Below, piece by piece: positions 34,778 to 49,234 of a stretch of DNA of 64,000 bases. Position 1 is the first letter of the stretch. The number at the start of each line of letters is the position of its first letter. The position numbers and the translations under genes were made by a program. The notes beneath the pieces are model-generated. The model was not told the origin of the DNA. It saw only the letters and a program-made list of their open reading frames with translations, and made no database searches. The stretch comes from Phlegmacium glaucopus (taxonomy: Eukaryota > Basidiomycota > Agaricomycetes > Agaricales > Cortinariaceae), in the NCBI GenBank assembly GCA_015039465.1, contig MU130241.1, forward strand, positions 96,804 to 160,803. The letters are read 5' to 3'.

Positions 34778-36907
34778 TACGGTTATCTACGTCGTGGTTA
34801 TTAAACAACCGCCGGCCCGCGAGGCTCAACAATCTTAAACATGTTATATGTAGCATCTATTGCTTAGGTTGAATGCCATTGACTTAGGTAAAAATTTTAA
34901 ATATCGTTAACTGAAGGCTCACTGACACCATACAATGTATCTATAGAAATATAAATACGAGATTTTTGGATAGTTGGAACAAGAACTTGAAATGCTCTTC
35001 AGAAACTTAAGCGCTCTTTGGGAAATTGCCACCCTCACCGGGCAGACTTGACTTTTACATATAAAATCAAGGCCCCAATCCGATATATTTGGTCCAACCG
35101 GATAACGAAACTGAGAGTATCTGCGGAGCGCCAGGAATCGGTAGAGGCATGCGATATGATACCGGCTGGCCGCGTTGCTTCCAACAACCCCTGGCGTCTT
35201 CTTTCTAATTACGCTCTCAAGAACCTCACGCATAGCCTCAGGTCGTCGTCGTTTAGTCTTGAAGATGCATAAGTAAGAAACACCATGGAGACCTGGATCA
35301 TTTTAGGAAATCTCGTCTTCCAAAGCCTTCTGCTGTGCGGTCAGCTGCTAACGATAGGCCCAATACGTAGCCACCGAGCAATATGTGCTCAAAAGGCTAA
35401 AACTGAAGGCTTCGAGCCTTAAAACCCCAAAATCAATTGATTCGACCTGGGGCCAGGGAGAAATTGGTTAGCCAAAACGGTACCGCGACTGTGGGTGCCG
35501 TCGCAAACAAGGTAGTAATCGATGAAAGTACATCGTTCACTAACTGCGTCGCAGGCTGGCTGCCCGTAATTAAAGCATTCGGTGTGCTAGGAATAGTCGG
35601 ACATATCGTCTATTCAAGAAACAAGGTCACAACTTCATTCCAAGTCTTGTATGTTTTGAAAAAGGAAAAAATACGGGTAATAGGTTCTTCGGACTTGGGC
35701 TCAGGTGTGCGTTTGCGCTTTTTGGAAGGCCCAGGGTGGTCAGAGCTTTGCGATAGAGATTTCGGGAGATCGGGAGAAAATCGAACTGGCAGATAACATC
35801 TTGTGATTCATTGGTGATTCAGCGCGCGTCACAATGGGCATTGATCATGTTGTCTTCCGGATCTGCTCCTCCGTATTCTGTGCTTGTAAGGTTACTTTCA
35901 GGTCGCTGAAGCTACCCCCCGTAATTCCTGGGCATAGGAATCTGATTTCCAAGGGGCAGAGGTATCCTTACTCTTGCTCTACCATCATCCTCGGGATTGA
36001 CGATCCCAAACTGATGGCTTTGATTACAAAGGTTGATTTTGGATTGCTTCCCATGGTCAGTGAACACTCAGCTTGATAAACCAATGGGAAATTCAGGCAA
36101 CTGGAGCATCAACAACTTCTTTGACGCCGAGTATTTAACACGTTAGTAACATGTTAGATATAGTAACATTGTGATATTTACATTACATAATATGAATATC
36201 TAACAGTTATTAACAAGGATATCTAACGTCACAGGAGGTCCCAATATTATCTCACGTTAGTAACATCAGCAAAATAATATCTAACCCAGCACTAATCGCT
36301 AATGACCATTCTTGTAACTCGCCGAAATGCCTCAGTCTGAGTTCAAAATGAAAACACGAGAAGGCACTCGGCCACAAGCAACGTGAAGCGCTCATCGAGC
36401 AGGACCTGCACCCAACCCATTTTCCTCTCCACTGGCATCATGCCGACATAGGTCCTTCAAATCATTATTTTAGTAAACGCATCATCTAGAAACGAGGAAG
36501 GAAGAAGTAGAGCATATGATTTACAAGACCGCGCCATACTAAAATAAAACCCATAGAGGACAGAAAAGAGGGGCATATAGTAAAACATTCGACTCGAAAC
36601 TAGTACCCAATAATTCCAGATATAAACTACAGATAAATATATAATCATACAAAAACAGAATAAAATAAATTCAGTCATGTATGCTTTAAAAAAAAAGAAA
36701 GTATATCTGCGTTGTGCATGTATAGGGTCGAGGAAGGGATGAGATTGTATTTGGGAAGTTGACATAAAGATATATAATAAAAAAAAGGGAATGAATAGAT
36801 AAATCAACGAAGCTGCCAGGATGTAGAACAAGACCTCTGAGTGTGGAACGAGATCAAGAAGATTTAAAAAGTAAATATCTCGTCCACAATCACGAAAGAA
36901 TAGGCCG
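34778..36907. other. Intergenic stretch without a supported gene
   Basis: Frames at 35437-35796 and 35834-36076 (+) show no domain. Around 36130-36290 the DNA is AT-rich and contains repeated gttagtaac/atctaac strings. 36457-36900 is the AT-rich 3' flank of the CBM21 gene. Confidence 0.4.
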
Positions 36908-39402
36908 TCATATTCCGATCTTGCATGAAACAGACGCCGAAATCGCAATCGAAGCCGGAACCGACATGAGCGCCAATCTGGACACTGTAGGCGTTAACGA
37001 ACCGCTTCTGTTCAACATAAGGTCGTCAAGACTTGAAGATCTCGTAGGCGAAACGGAAAAAGAAGTAGAGATGGTAGTAGAAGCCATATTATTTGGACTC
37101 GATCCCATGGTTGTCGTAAACGGTACACGTGGAGAAACGCCAGAGAGGAACTCTTCAATATCAGAAGCGGAGTGAGCGCGCGGGAGAAGGTCGACTCTGG
37201 ATTCATCGAGGAAAGGTCCTTGTCCAGTGAAGAAGCAGAATCTAAAAGGGAAGAGCGAAAAGATTTAGATGGGCATAAATGGAAAAGAACCACAGAAACC
37301 ACGTACTTGTCGATAAATTGACGGTAATGTGTATCAGGACTAAGATTTTCATCATTTTCCTCGCATACAAGAGGGTTCATGACCGTCTCCGTTGGCGAAG
37401 GGGTAGAAGACCTCGATGACGAAGGTGTAAATAGCGAAGGAGTCGACAATTCGCTATCACCTCCCAAATCAGCAATGAAGTTGTCACCATTAAATGGAGG
37501 CCTGTACCGCAAGCTATCGTCCATAGGCGAGAAAGAGCCAGATCTCAAGGGAGGGGAATATGCTGCATTGCCGCTGGACAGTTTCTGGACACTACTGGTA
37601 GGTGTCCCTGGAGGTGTCTGCCTCAAAGCTGCTGGAGAAGAATGAGGACCGTTGGCGCGGCTAAAGTCAAAGTACCCACGTCGATGACTCCTAGGAGTAT
37701 ACGGTTGAATATTATGAATACCATCCGCAACCTCCATCTGTTGACGGTGAACAGGCATGAACGCATGATCACAGATATCCCGTGGTGATCCCTTATTGGG
37801 TTTACCATGTACTGGACTGCATTTTGGCGAGTATATATCAGCTGAGCCTTTTTGCGGCCAAGGGATTGAGCTAGGAGATGTTCTCGATCCAGTAAAAGGG
37901 AAAGACTGGTTTCTGGAATGGCTGGGAGGCGACATGGAGGGATCCCACGAAGATTTTAGGGAAGCAGTGAAATCGTAACGAGAGGCAAAGGATGTACTCG
38001 TTCTGAAATAGGTCACGTCAGGATCGGCGGATACAGGCTGTCGTTGAAAGTATTGAGCCAGGAAGGCAGGTCCAGTACGGTCGTCACTCTGCGACACCTT
38101 TTCAAGTTTGCTACGCAGGTCAGCCATATTGGTAGATGCCTCTTCATCCGACAAACTTATCGGCGACCTTGTTTCGTCCGTTTTAGCTTTGGTAAAGGTA
38201 GCCAGATAGTTCTGACCATTGTTGTTATCCCAGATGTCTTGTCCTGCAACTGAATAACGTATAGCTACAACCAAGGTCTTGCCTTCGATCCTTGCCAGAA
38301 GATCGTTCAGGCGGATGGTGAAACTGAATCTGTCAAACTCGCTGCTAATGGATTCGACATAGCGTCCTGTCACCTCGCTTGTGGTTTGCCAGGAATCAAA
38401 GGTAAAGCGAATAGCAACCCATTTGGCAAAGGCGATGTTACGAACGCGGACTCGACCAAGGATGCTCGTCCCATCAGGCTTGAGAGACAAGTTCTCGAGC
38501 GCCACATCCAAATTAGGATTGATCGTGCTAGGCATATTGCAGAGTTGCATGAGAAGCTTTGTTCGTGACCGCGTGTCATCGCCTTCCCCGTAGATGAACC
38601 TGGGGAAGTCGCTGTCTGTCCCGCTGGTATCGTCGGTGGGGCTTCCATCGCGAGAAACAGCGAGTGGTTTTTGCTCTGCCAGAAACAATTTAACATGTTC
38701 CAACTTGGCGTCAAAGTGTACAGCTTTGTTCGTCGGGGTGGTTGGCTCGCTCTTGCTGGACTGAGGAATGGTGACAATTGAGAGAGTATTTCTAGTGGCT
38801 GACTTTGAGGGTTTGAGGGATGATTTAACGAGTTGTCCAGATTTTTTGCGGACAAGGCGACCTTTTGGGAATTCAGAGAAGGCCGACTTTGCACCCTGGG
38901 CTGAAGATTCGGCGGGACGTAAATGAAAAGAATTTGAAACATTCCGTGGTTTTAGGTTATCACGCAGGGACATTCCAGGGGTGTAAATCATAGGGCGAGA
39001 AAGGGTAGGGCGTGTTGCGTCATTGATGATGTTATGATCAGTATTCTGTACGACATACGCGGCTTTAAGGGTAGGAGTGGATGTGGATAGTTCTGGAGGA
39101 CCGAGGACTCGAACACCTCGTACTCTTTTGGTATGAATGGTGGGTCGTATTCCATCAGAAGGGCTTGAGCTTAAGGAGCTAGAATCTGAGACATCTCGTG
39201 GAGAGGTTGTTCGAGATATAGAAGATAAATTGGATGTTGAAGGCGAATCTGACGAGGATAACTTAAGGAGGGAAACAGAGGAGGTAATAGGGGGCTTTGA
39301 TGACAATGATGTTGTAGATGAAGTTCTACGCGGGATTAGGGGCAAAGGTGCACCTGCGCTATTGGCGTTAGTTGAGAAGCGTTTGTCTTGAGGTTGATCC
39401 AT
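36908..39402 (-). CDS. PP1 regulatory subunit with CBM21 domain (Gac1/PIG type)
   Basis: Two exons, 39402-37307 and 37241-36908, give 809 residues. Proteins of this group bring type-1 protein phosphatase to glycogen and glycogen synthase. The sequence shows an RVxF-type PP1-docking motif KAVHF at residues 226-230 and a CBM21 domain at about 300-403 (VRVRNIAFAKWVAIRFTFD, then GQDIWDNNNGQNY). The long N- and C-terminal tails are Ser/Pro-rich with many SP sites. The order docking motif then CBM21 is that of yeast Gac1/Gip2/Pig1. I started at MDQPQDK; an in-frame ATG 39 bases upstream is followed by CACACAG, which may be the acceptor of a leader intron. Which yeast paralogue it matches cannot be decided. 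Confidence 0.85.
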
Positions 39403-42400
39403 CCTGTGTGAATAGACAGTTATGGTAGAAATCATGAGCAAGTAGAGGTTGGGCGAGGGGGGCGGGTGACCGTTAGCCTTTCGATGAATAGATCGGTCCT
39501 AAAACGGTTTGAAAATGAGAATCTGGTATCCACGATGGCGAACTCGACGGGTTTTTATCCTGTTCATGGCTGTTATCAACAACAAAGTGTTTGCCCACAA
39601 TGTCTTAGCACATATCCTGAGCTCCGTGGGTTGACCAAAGATAATTATAACGTACGTGGGCGCTACCTAGAGACCATATTTAAGGTTTACCGCGTCACAC
39701 GGGCCATTTTGTGCTGAATTAGGAACGGATCATAGTATCCAAAGTGGACATTGGCGGCTTTAACTGCGCTTGGGCTAGCTTGGGCCCCACTTGTAACCTT
39801 TCGCCTCTCAATATACGCTTTGTTCCGCCGAGGAAACACGTAGAGCGATCTTGCAAACCTGAAATCACGGAAACAAAAATCCAAACCACTGGTGGAACTG
39901 CTCTCCAAGTATATCTTATGAAAGCAATATTACGCGAGCAGACTTTCTTCAAGGCCACGGTACTTGATATCTGTCAGGTACCGCCATACCTATGATGCTT
40001 GTCAACGCGACGCATCGATATTATCCTCAACGAAACACCTCAGTCTCGGAGGGTGTTGTCGCCGGTGATCCCTGAAATCCTACTAATAGTAAATTAATTG
40101 ACGCGATAAAACCTAGACTCTCAAGTAGTCTCGTACCAATATCGTCCATCAACCTAGACTCTCAAGCCTGTCACACTACAGTATGTCAGTAGCTCTATTT
40201 GGATTGACTGATACAACGAGTGAAAGCCGCCCCGTCACGCGCAACTGATGACATTATGTAATATGTCGGAAATACCGGATGGGGACGAGCCCAGATAAAA
40301 CTGGACCGCCGTTGTTTTCGGTTTAACACGTGACCCAAAGATAAACCCATAAAGTAAAACAACACTAATCACCATTATCTAATGAAAAGGTATGTCTTGC
40401 AAAACTCCTCTTATTCAGTGCTGAGTATCGTTCTTCAAGAGATCCCCTGGCAGCTGGTAAAGGTGCACAAAAAAAAAACCGCCCCCACGATACTTGAAGT
40501 TTCTCCCCCTGAAGTTGTAGAGTTCCATCAGAAAAATCCAAAGTCTGCTTAAGAAGTTAAAGTGTTCCATTCATACTTAAGTAGCGCCAAGTTTTCGTAG
40601 AATAAGTAGGGTCATTTGCTGAATTTGACATAACAGGTGACTCCTGCAGGCGTAATTGCAGTGACTGCCAAAGCCCGAGAGAATGGCCTCGGGATTACAA
40701 GTGCAAGTTTTGCTACTTATGTACATACCGTTGAAAGATAAGGAATACCAAGGCACTCTGATGGTTTGGATGACCTCCTCGTTGATATCATCCTCCCCGT
40801 CAATTCCCATTATTTCCTCTCTTGGCTTGTTATGTTGTTAGACACGTGTTGAAATCAAAACAATAAGCGAGGCATAATACATATCGTTTGACCTCGGTGG
40901 GCCAGTGGTGAGCCTCGTGAGGCAAACAGATAATGATAACTAGCTATTTATATACTCACTATTACTCAGTAAGATATAAAATGAGTTAAACTACAATGAA
41001 GACAATAAGTACCGAAAATGGAAGGGCTCGACATGCCTCCAAAAGTTCCTAGGCTCAACCTAATCCCCTCGTGCACAAGTGGATGATCTTGGTTTGAGAC
41101 TACCAAAGTTCCAACAATAAGGTAATTGTTGGTGTTCGTCGCAATAATCTCACGCTCATGCTCTCAGGGTTGAGCGCTGAGCAGCTCATTGCTATCTAAT
41201 ATTCGATTGGCCCTTGGTTCTTTAACTGTCTCCTTGAGCTTGCTCAGCCCTCCCTTGAGGACTTGAAGTGGGTTCCCATAGAAGGTATTGAGAAATGTGA
41301 GAAATAGTTTCGATGCTCTCCTACTCGGCTGTCTCGGGCTGAGGGGTAACATCATTTTGGATATTTAGTGGTGCTAATCATATATGGAAATTTTGTGATC
41401 CATCCAACATTGATGTCAGAGCCTGTCCACCTTTGGGTTCTGGTCTGTTCTGGTCCACTGAAACCGTGAAACAGTATGAATTACGGGGTATGAGAGGGTA
41501 TGAGGAGAGTTTGGTCCGTTTGGCAGGGGAACCGAGTTGGTGGACGTGAAAAAGTGTGGGTTAGTATCTAAGGAAAATAGTTTCCACGGGTTTCTTCAAG
41601 GAAACCAAGCAAAAACCTGGGAACTGGAAACCCATGTCCGATTTTCTGAAAACCTGCTTGGGGAGCAAGCTGGAGCAAGGTACAGAAACCTGAGAAAAAT
41701 GAGAGACTATGATGTCTAACTATGATCTATGTATAGTAATGTGTCCAGGGCCCGAAATGAAGTTGTGGATCCATTGGGAAAATCCAAAGTTCCACTTCAT
41801 TGCGTTTCTGGGTTCTCCCGAAACCCAGAAAGTTGAAACCAGTGAAAAAAAAAAACCAATGAAAACAATCTATTTTGTCAAGAATGCTGATGATGAAGTG
41901 TGATGACTATGGAATTATCACAGGTTAGTAAGACAGATTCATCGACTCTATATGTATAGAAGCGAATTTCAATTTTGGTGGTTGCAGATCTCTGAAGATC
42001 TCTCAGAGACCCTGGTCGGCAAACGATAGCCAGTCGATAACCGTGTTTTAACTTTGAACAGCCTTTAAAGTTGAAATCGGCATGGATGGCCGAGGCCGTG
42101 CCTCCTCGATCATCTATTGAGATGATGATGGTTTTTCGAAAATAGACCACGATTTTGAGGGAATTCCTTGGCAATTCTGAGTTCTTGGCTCGTTTCCTTA
42201 TGCTGCTAAATTCCTTGTGTGTCCCCGTTTACTATATGCAGCAGATTGCTGGAATGATTATTATTAATGGTCGACCTATGGGGTTGACAAAATTGAATAG
42301 ATCTACATTAAGCAATAAACGATCGACATTTTTTTTTGTCATGTCAAAGTGTGAAGGTTTTAGAAATAATATACAGTTCATAATGTTCTATTAAGGGCGC

Positions 42401-42583
42401 GGGGGTATCGCTGAGTACATGTACAGTGGTTCACTAGCCAGTGAAAAACCTTGTAAAGAGAGAAGAAAATAAATACAAAGTAGAAGAAGAAATTCCAGAT
42501 TGACATAAATAGGGGTAGATAGCCTGCAGGCATCGGTTGCTGATTCTAAATTTGATACTAGGAAGGAAAAGTAAATATTGATA
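39403..42583. other. Intergenic stretch, largely featureless
   Basis: No gene is well supported. The best candidate is a two-exon mini-ORF on the minus strand (40810-40729 and 40643-40612; 37 codons, MGIDGEDDINEEVIQTIRVP start) with good GTATGT and CTGCAG splice signals. Around 41560-41870 several imperfect copies of a gaaaccc-type string occur. A cgtttactatatg/ggttgacaaaa block at about 42226-42292 weakly resembles 46180-46270. Confidence 0.35.
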
Positions 42584-44827
42584 TCAGTGCACAGTTGTAT
42601 AATGCCGGTGCTCTGAGTCAGATATCACATGTAGTTCTTTGGAGTAGCGAGCTGTTGTGGTAATAATGGGTGCCATTCTCCAGTCTTCAAGATCAAGATC
42701 TTGTATGAGAGAACCTGTCAATTCAGACGTGAAACGTTGGATTTAAAACAAGAATTTAAATCTAAAAGCGATCAACTGACCTGCTACAGGCACATAAGGG
42801 CTCATATTCTTCAGCGCGTTCAATAGGATATCGGTACCGCGGCGAAGAAAAGCGTTGGTATACGAGGGCATTGAGTCTCCTCTATTGCCAATGGCATTGA
42901 TGTTCATAATACGTCGGAAACCTATGACAACGGAGTACCAGCAAGTCTATATCAGGAAAAAGAAAATCAGCAACGGGTGTCGAGATGAAAAAGCGGATAA
43001 CAGATGCGCACTACAAGGACGGGATCCAGATATCTGTAATCTCCCGGGTTTAGGAAATTAATGAGTTCGAGAAGCTCATTAGCTGCCTTAGAGATTTTCA
43101 GGCTCATGTTGTCGAAATGGAGATGGATGGTGGAGGTAAGTATGAGTGTATGTATGGCATACAGGTCGGTATCAAAGTATGGTTCCTCTGGATAGGATGG
43201 TTCGCGTCCTGTGAAGGGATCCACCCAAGATGATAGACGTTTGAGTGTGGCTTCAGCAGAAACATGAAACGCCCAAGCCCCTCCATCTCTTGGCCAAGAA
43301 TCTTGAAGGAAAGGGGTTAGAATATCGCAAATACGGCACTAAACAGCGAACGTACTGTGAACGCGGAGTGATCGATCGAAAATGGCCGACACGATCGTTT
43401 TGAAAGCAACTGTTGATAGAGAAGCCCATTCAACATGGAAATGGTCTTCGAATAACGCGTGGATAGAACTATTCATGGTCCTGACACCCTAAAACCGAGA
43501 TGGTATTGTCAGACTTCGGAGTTACGCTAATACCGTCTGTAAGCTCACCAGTCTAACATCCTCCTTCACTGGAAGCGGTGTTGTCGTATACCGGTATGGA
43601 GACCTATCGGGCAACGAAACATCGCAATGATTCGTAACGGACCAGAATCTGTCCGTCATGAAGACCTGCCAGAATACCGCCGATTTTTCTGTCATGTCTT
43701 GCAACGCAGAATCATATGCATACCCGGACAAAGTCGAGACATCTGGTTCGGACATTGCGTGGAGCCCCAGATCGTAAGCCATTCGTTTAGCGGCGAGTAA
43801 ATGTCGATTGCCTTCCATTACTCGATTGTTGAAAAAGAAGTATTGGGCAATGAGACAGGACGCCTGTACGACATCCACCAAGTGTTCTTGATTGTGTAGA
43901 GAGCGCGTTACGTTGCGTAAGGCCTGTTCCAATAGTTGTATTTGTAGGTCTTCCGGAAGAGGCACATGTGAGAAAAAAGATCCGAGTAGGTAGATAGCGC
44001 TCATTAGGGAAGGGTTGGGCGGGGTGCATTGAAAAACTGTAGCGGATGATGACGAGTCGAATCGACTAGTGTTTGTGTAGAAACAGCATTGCCGATGATG
44101 TCTTATAAAAGTTTGAATGCTTTGGAGCAGTTAGATGGAGTGTTATTACTAGTTTGCGGACAACGTACAGCGCATTGTGCATTTCGGGTGATAGGCTGAT
44201 AATCGGCTCAAATATTTGATCACTTGAACTGTCGCCGCCAGAAGATTCGGTGAAGGAGAAAGGGCTCATGCCCTGCCGTGTGCTTATGTATGAGGTCAAG
44301 AGATTGTCAAGTCTCGGTGTTCCCATTCTTCCGTGTGAGGACGACCCATCTGTCAGATTATCCTTGGGGTCCAGCATAAAAGTGGACGACCCTGAGTCTT
44401 GACTGTGGATCATCGGACTTGATAGTTGGTCGTCGACCGGCAACGACGTGCAAATCGGGGGGGAAAAGTTGGACAGGCTGGATTCGTCCTCCAAGTCTCG
44501 TAGTTTGGCCTCGAGGACAGCGACCTTCTCCCGGAGCGTTTGAGTGCGACTCTTTTTAGAGCTGTCGTCGTATTGGCATTCGTGGGCTCTCTTCATCTGA
44601 TTGCATTGCTCACAAACTGGGCGGGTGCCGGTGCACTTCTACAACAAGGAGATCAGTAAGGATTCTGAGTGAAGCCAAAAGCCACTTACTAGTTTACGCC
44701 TCCTAAAGGAGAGTTAGAAATCAATGTGTGGCGAGATAGAATAGCCGACTCACCGACAAGAAAGACAAGCAGAACCCCGTCCCAGTATCCCAGCAGAGTC
44801 GGATTTTCGACGCATGGTGGGCGACAT
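42584..44827 (-). CDS. Zn2Cys6 fungal-specific transcription factor
   Basis: Eight exons: 44827-44754, 44702-44690, 44638-44169, 44119-43549, 43488-43356, 43301-43015, 42946-42781 and 42714-42584, giving 614 residues. The binuclear zinc cluster (about residues 20-48) is CLSCRRRKLKC, then PVCEQC and HECQY, with all six Cys present. A basic linker and a short coiled coil (REKVAVLEAKLRDLED) follow. The middle homology region is seen in IQTFIRHHRQCCFY, MSAIYLLGSFFSHVP and DRFWSVTNHCDVSLPD. The second exon is 13 bases and codes the RRKL part of the zinc cluster. The exon 4 acceptor at 44120 was chosen because it restores the expected LIxxFxxHR sequence; a later acceptor also keeps the frame but drops it. 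Target genes are unknown, and no metabolic cluster lies alongside. Confidence 0.88.
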
Positions 44828-47054
44828 AGACAAAACTTGAGGTATTGGAGGGTTAAATTGATGATTTCAATGAACACCGCTAGATCTTAACTAATCAGAG
44901 CCGGCGGTGCGCGTGGCGCGTGCAAGAAAACGGTAAACTCCTGAAACCAGTTTCCTCCTCCATAAGTCCATTTCATTATTCAAATATTGTCAGCATGTCA
45001 TCAATCCGGTCTAGTTCATTACATATGGAGATAATGCATCTCCTTGGTCACAGCTCCGACGGCAGTCACCACTTTCAAATCACTTTCAGTTTCAATCTCT
45101 CAGCTGTTGGATTATTTGAAAAAGGTATTCAAAGTCAGGAATAACCAGGCGATAAACCTTGCAAGCGTGAATCCGTGATACTTTCAGCCACCACGGCTAC
45201 AAGGTAACATTCTGCAATCGCTAGGGACCTATAATTAAACGATATTTATGGGATATATTTGTCGAGTGGCCCCGGAAGATGACTGGACACGATTAGGCTG
45301 AGTAGAGAATGTCCTGGTGCCGAACGACGGCAAAGATGACGGCAAAGATCGTCAGGATTCCGGTACAAAATATGTGCGGACCCGGACCCAAAAAAGGTTA
45401 TCCCCAAAAGGCAAATTATGAATTTCCTTGTGATGATTAGAATTTGCTGGGTTTGTTAGTTTCATGTTAATAACAGCTTCCTTCGAAAAGCGAACCATGA
45501 AAGTTAGATCTCCTTGAGGTTGCCGATAGGAGTGGCTACCATATTCGCGGGGTGGAGTTTGTCTTGACATGTTGACCCCTGTGTCTTTCATGTCAGAGCA
45601 TAAATACATATTCCTTGGGTACTTGGGTATGTCTCACACATGGATATTGGGAACAATGACAATTTCCTCTCCCAGGTCTTGAAATTTCGGCCGATTCAAA
45701 ACGATAGGCACATATAAAAAAAGAGGTCTGGAGTGCGACAAGCGACAACTAGAATTTGGATTTTCCGACTGTTTGGGGAAACCTTGTGGGATCGGAAGAA
45801 TGGGGAAAAGACACTTTTAAATAATCTCTATTAGTCATAATAATATTGCTATTGGTAAGGTATTGTAAGTATCTAGAGCTGAGCGATGAGCACCGAATTC
45901 CTAGCCTCTTGAACAAGTGCCTTAACTTTAAGATTTGATTTGAAAACCGTCATGACAGTGATGACACTGATGTGACTTGACGACATCAGTGGATTCTGGA
46001 AAGCTGCGGATTTGATGAGTTATTTGAGGCTGGAAAAGATTTCGCCGGAGCGGACCCCTATAAGAGATTCACAGGCCCTCTTGCCTCATCGGAGAATGTT
46101 TCATGCACAACCTTATACCTATTCAATTTTTATATTGGTTCGCAAGATATTGGATGCTAAAAATATGCGATTGTCCCCCGTTTAGTATACTGTTCGTGCG
46201 ACTTGATGCATTGATCATTGATGGCTGTTAAGGGGTCTTTTTTGGGGGTTGACGAAACTGAAACATTGCTGAATGGATCTACGACGGAATTTGTACATCC
46301 AGTGCTGAGTGCTCTCAGTAAGAGCCTTCATCAATCACGAGAGAAAAGAACCCCAGATTTGCCTATCAAGTTGTTGATCGGTCAATACGGCTACACTTCC
46401 TGTATACCCGAGGATTGTTTTAGTTAGGCCACATATTGGTGTGGGACGAAAAATAAAGAAGACATACTGTGGTTGACCATTGGCTGTTTTTCACTCAGAA
46501 TTCTTAGAGATCCTTAGTCTTAATTAATTTCTCGGTCTGGTTAAATTAACTACAGAGTTCTTGATGAGGTGATCAATAAATCCACCACAGATATTCAACT
46601 TGTCGACCTTAACCGATTAATCCCTCAGTTCATTAAGTACTATAGTAGCACAATATAAAATGATGGGAAATAAGAATAATGCTGATCATATAAAGCAGTG
46701 CTCCCTTGAGACTTGCCTCTCCGAGTTCCCCATTGCTCCATCTTGGGCTGCCTATATCCAAACTCGGTTGGTGACTTTTTTGTTGTTCCAAGTTGCTTGG
46801 GTATCAATGTTGTAACAATGGTACCATGTCTTTCGGGTATACTATGATGGCGCAGCAGTAGCTGTCAATATATTTGAATGTTAGAGAGGTTGAGAAGGGG
46901 TGAACCTGCCATTACGACACCGATGCGATCAATCACATTACCCCATTATTTATTTGAGGGCTCAAAGAATCCGCTCTATCGCTATTCCCCACAGGTCGTA
47001 TCCTGCTTCTATCACAGCTAACGGCAAAAACGTAGAAGGCCGTTCATACGCAAT
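44828..47054. other. Intergenic stretch without a supported gene
   Basis: Small frames at 45352-45609 (-) and 46218-46427 (+) show no domain or splice structure. The first 300 bases should hold the promoter of the Zn2Cys6 gene; no TATA box was seen. Confidence 0.4.
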
Positions 47055-47282
47055 TATTCTTGCTCCCAACACTACTCCAAGCTGCCCCCACATCACCCAT
47101 TTTTGAGGTTGGCGAAACACTATGTCATCGACAACGGCAACCATTGTATATACTGTGGCGGTGCAGTAGAAAGAATGTCTACAGACATCGCAGTAGGGCG
47201 GTGTCCCCGAGTAGCCCGACGCCACCTAGAAAAGAGTGGGTGCCTTGCTAAAATTGGTTGTTTGGCGTAAACATAAGTAGGT
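47055..47282 (+). repeat. Dispersed structured repeat, copy 2
   Basis: It aligns in reverse with 10651-10870. Conserved blocks are ACCCATTTTTGAGGTTG at 47095, AAACACTATGTCATCGA at 47115, GTAGCCCGA at 47211 and GCTAAAATTGGTTGTTT at 47247. Divergence and a small insertion near 47070 indicate that the copies separated long ago. No coding frame is shared between copies. Confidence 0.5.
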
Positions 47283-47850
47283 GCAGGAGAAAAAAGTGGG
47301 GCCTGTCTACGTTTTTACCGTAAATACCTGGGTATCGATATACCACTGTGTATATATTACACAACTCAATAAAAGACTTTGTAAGGTTGAAGCGTTACAC
47401 ATTGTAGCCGCTCACGGAAAAGTAATCCTCCGTCACACACTGGACAGGGAAAACCACGTATTTTTATAATTCAACATCTCGCAAGCTGGGCGAACGAACG
47501 AAAAATTGCGCAGGTCTAGCTTTGGTTCTTGGGTGGCTCTGGTGGCCGCCGGGGAACAGATCCTAACTCCTATGACAGTTAGCAATGAAGGTTATCAATT
47601 GGCATAGCAATAGTCATGGAGGGTTCGAGAGAAGAGTAATTCGATCGCCAAGCCTAAGTATGAAGTGCAGAATCTATCTCCTTGACTTACTTCCATGCCC
47701 CGAGCTAAGGAGTTGCAAGTACACACTTGAGAGGTCATCAGAATTCAGCTTGCCATCGTGCGACAACATTCCACAGACAAAAGCATGGTTCAAAATTGGA
47801 GCTCTAGTTGCGGACATCTAAAACAAATGTATGTCGGGATTTTGAGGGTT

Positions 47851-49234
<1,384 letters not shown>

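Noticed and set aside
35437..36076. Two plus-strand open frames of 80-119 codons
   Set aside because: No domain, signal, splice structure or compositional sign of coding.
44066..44168. Longer third intron in the Zn2Cys6 gene ending at CACTAG
   Set aside because: It keeps the frame but deletes the LIQTFIRHHRQCC block that matches the fungal transcription-factor domain. The 49-base intron keeps it.
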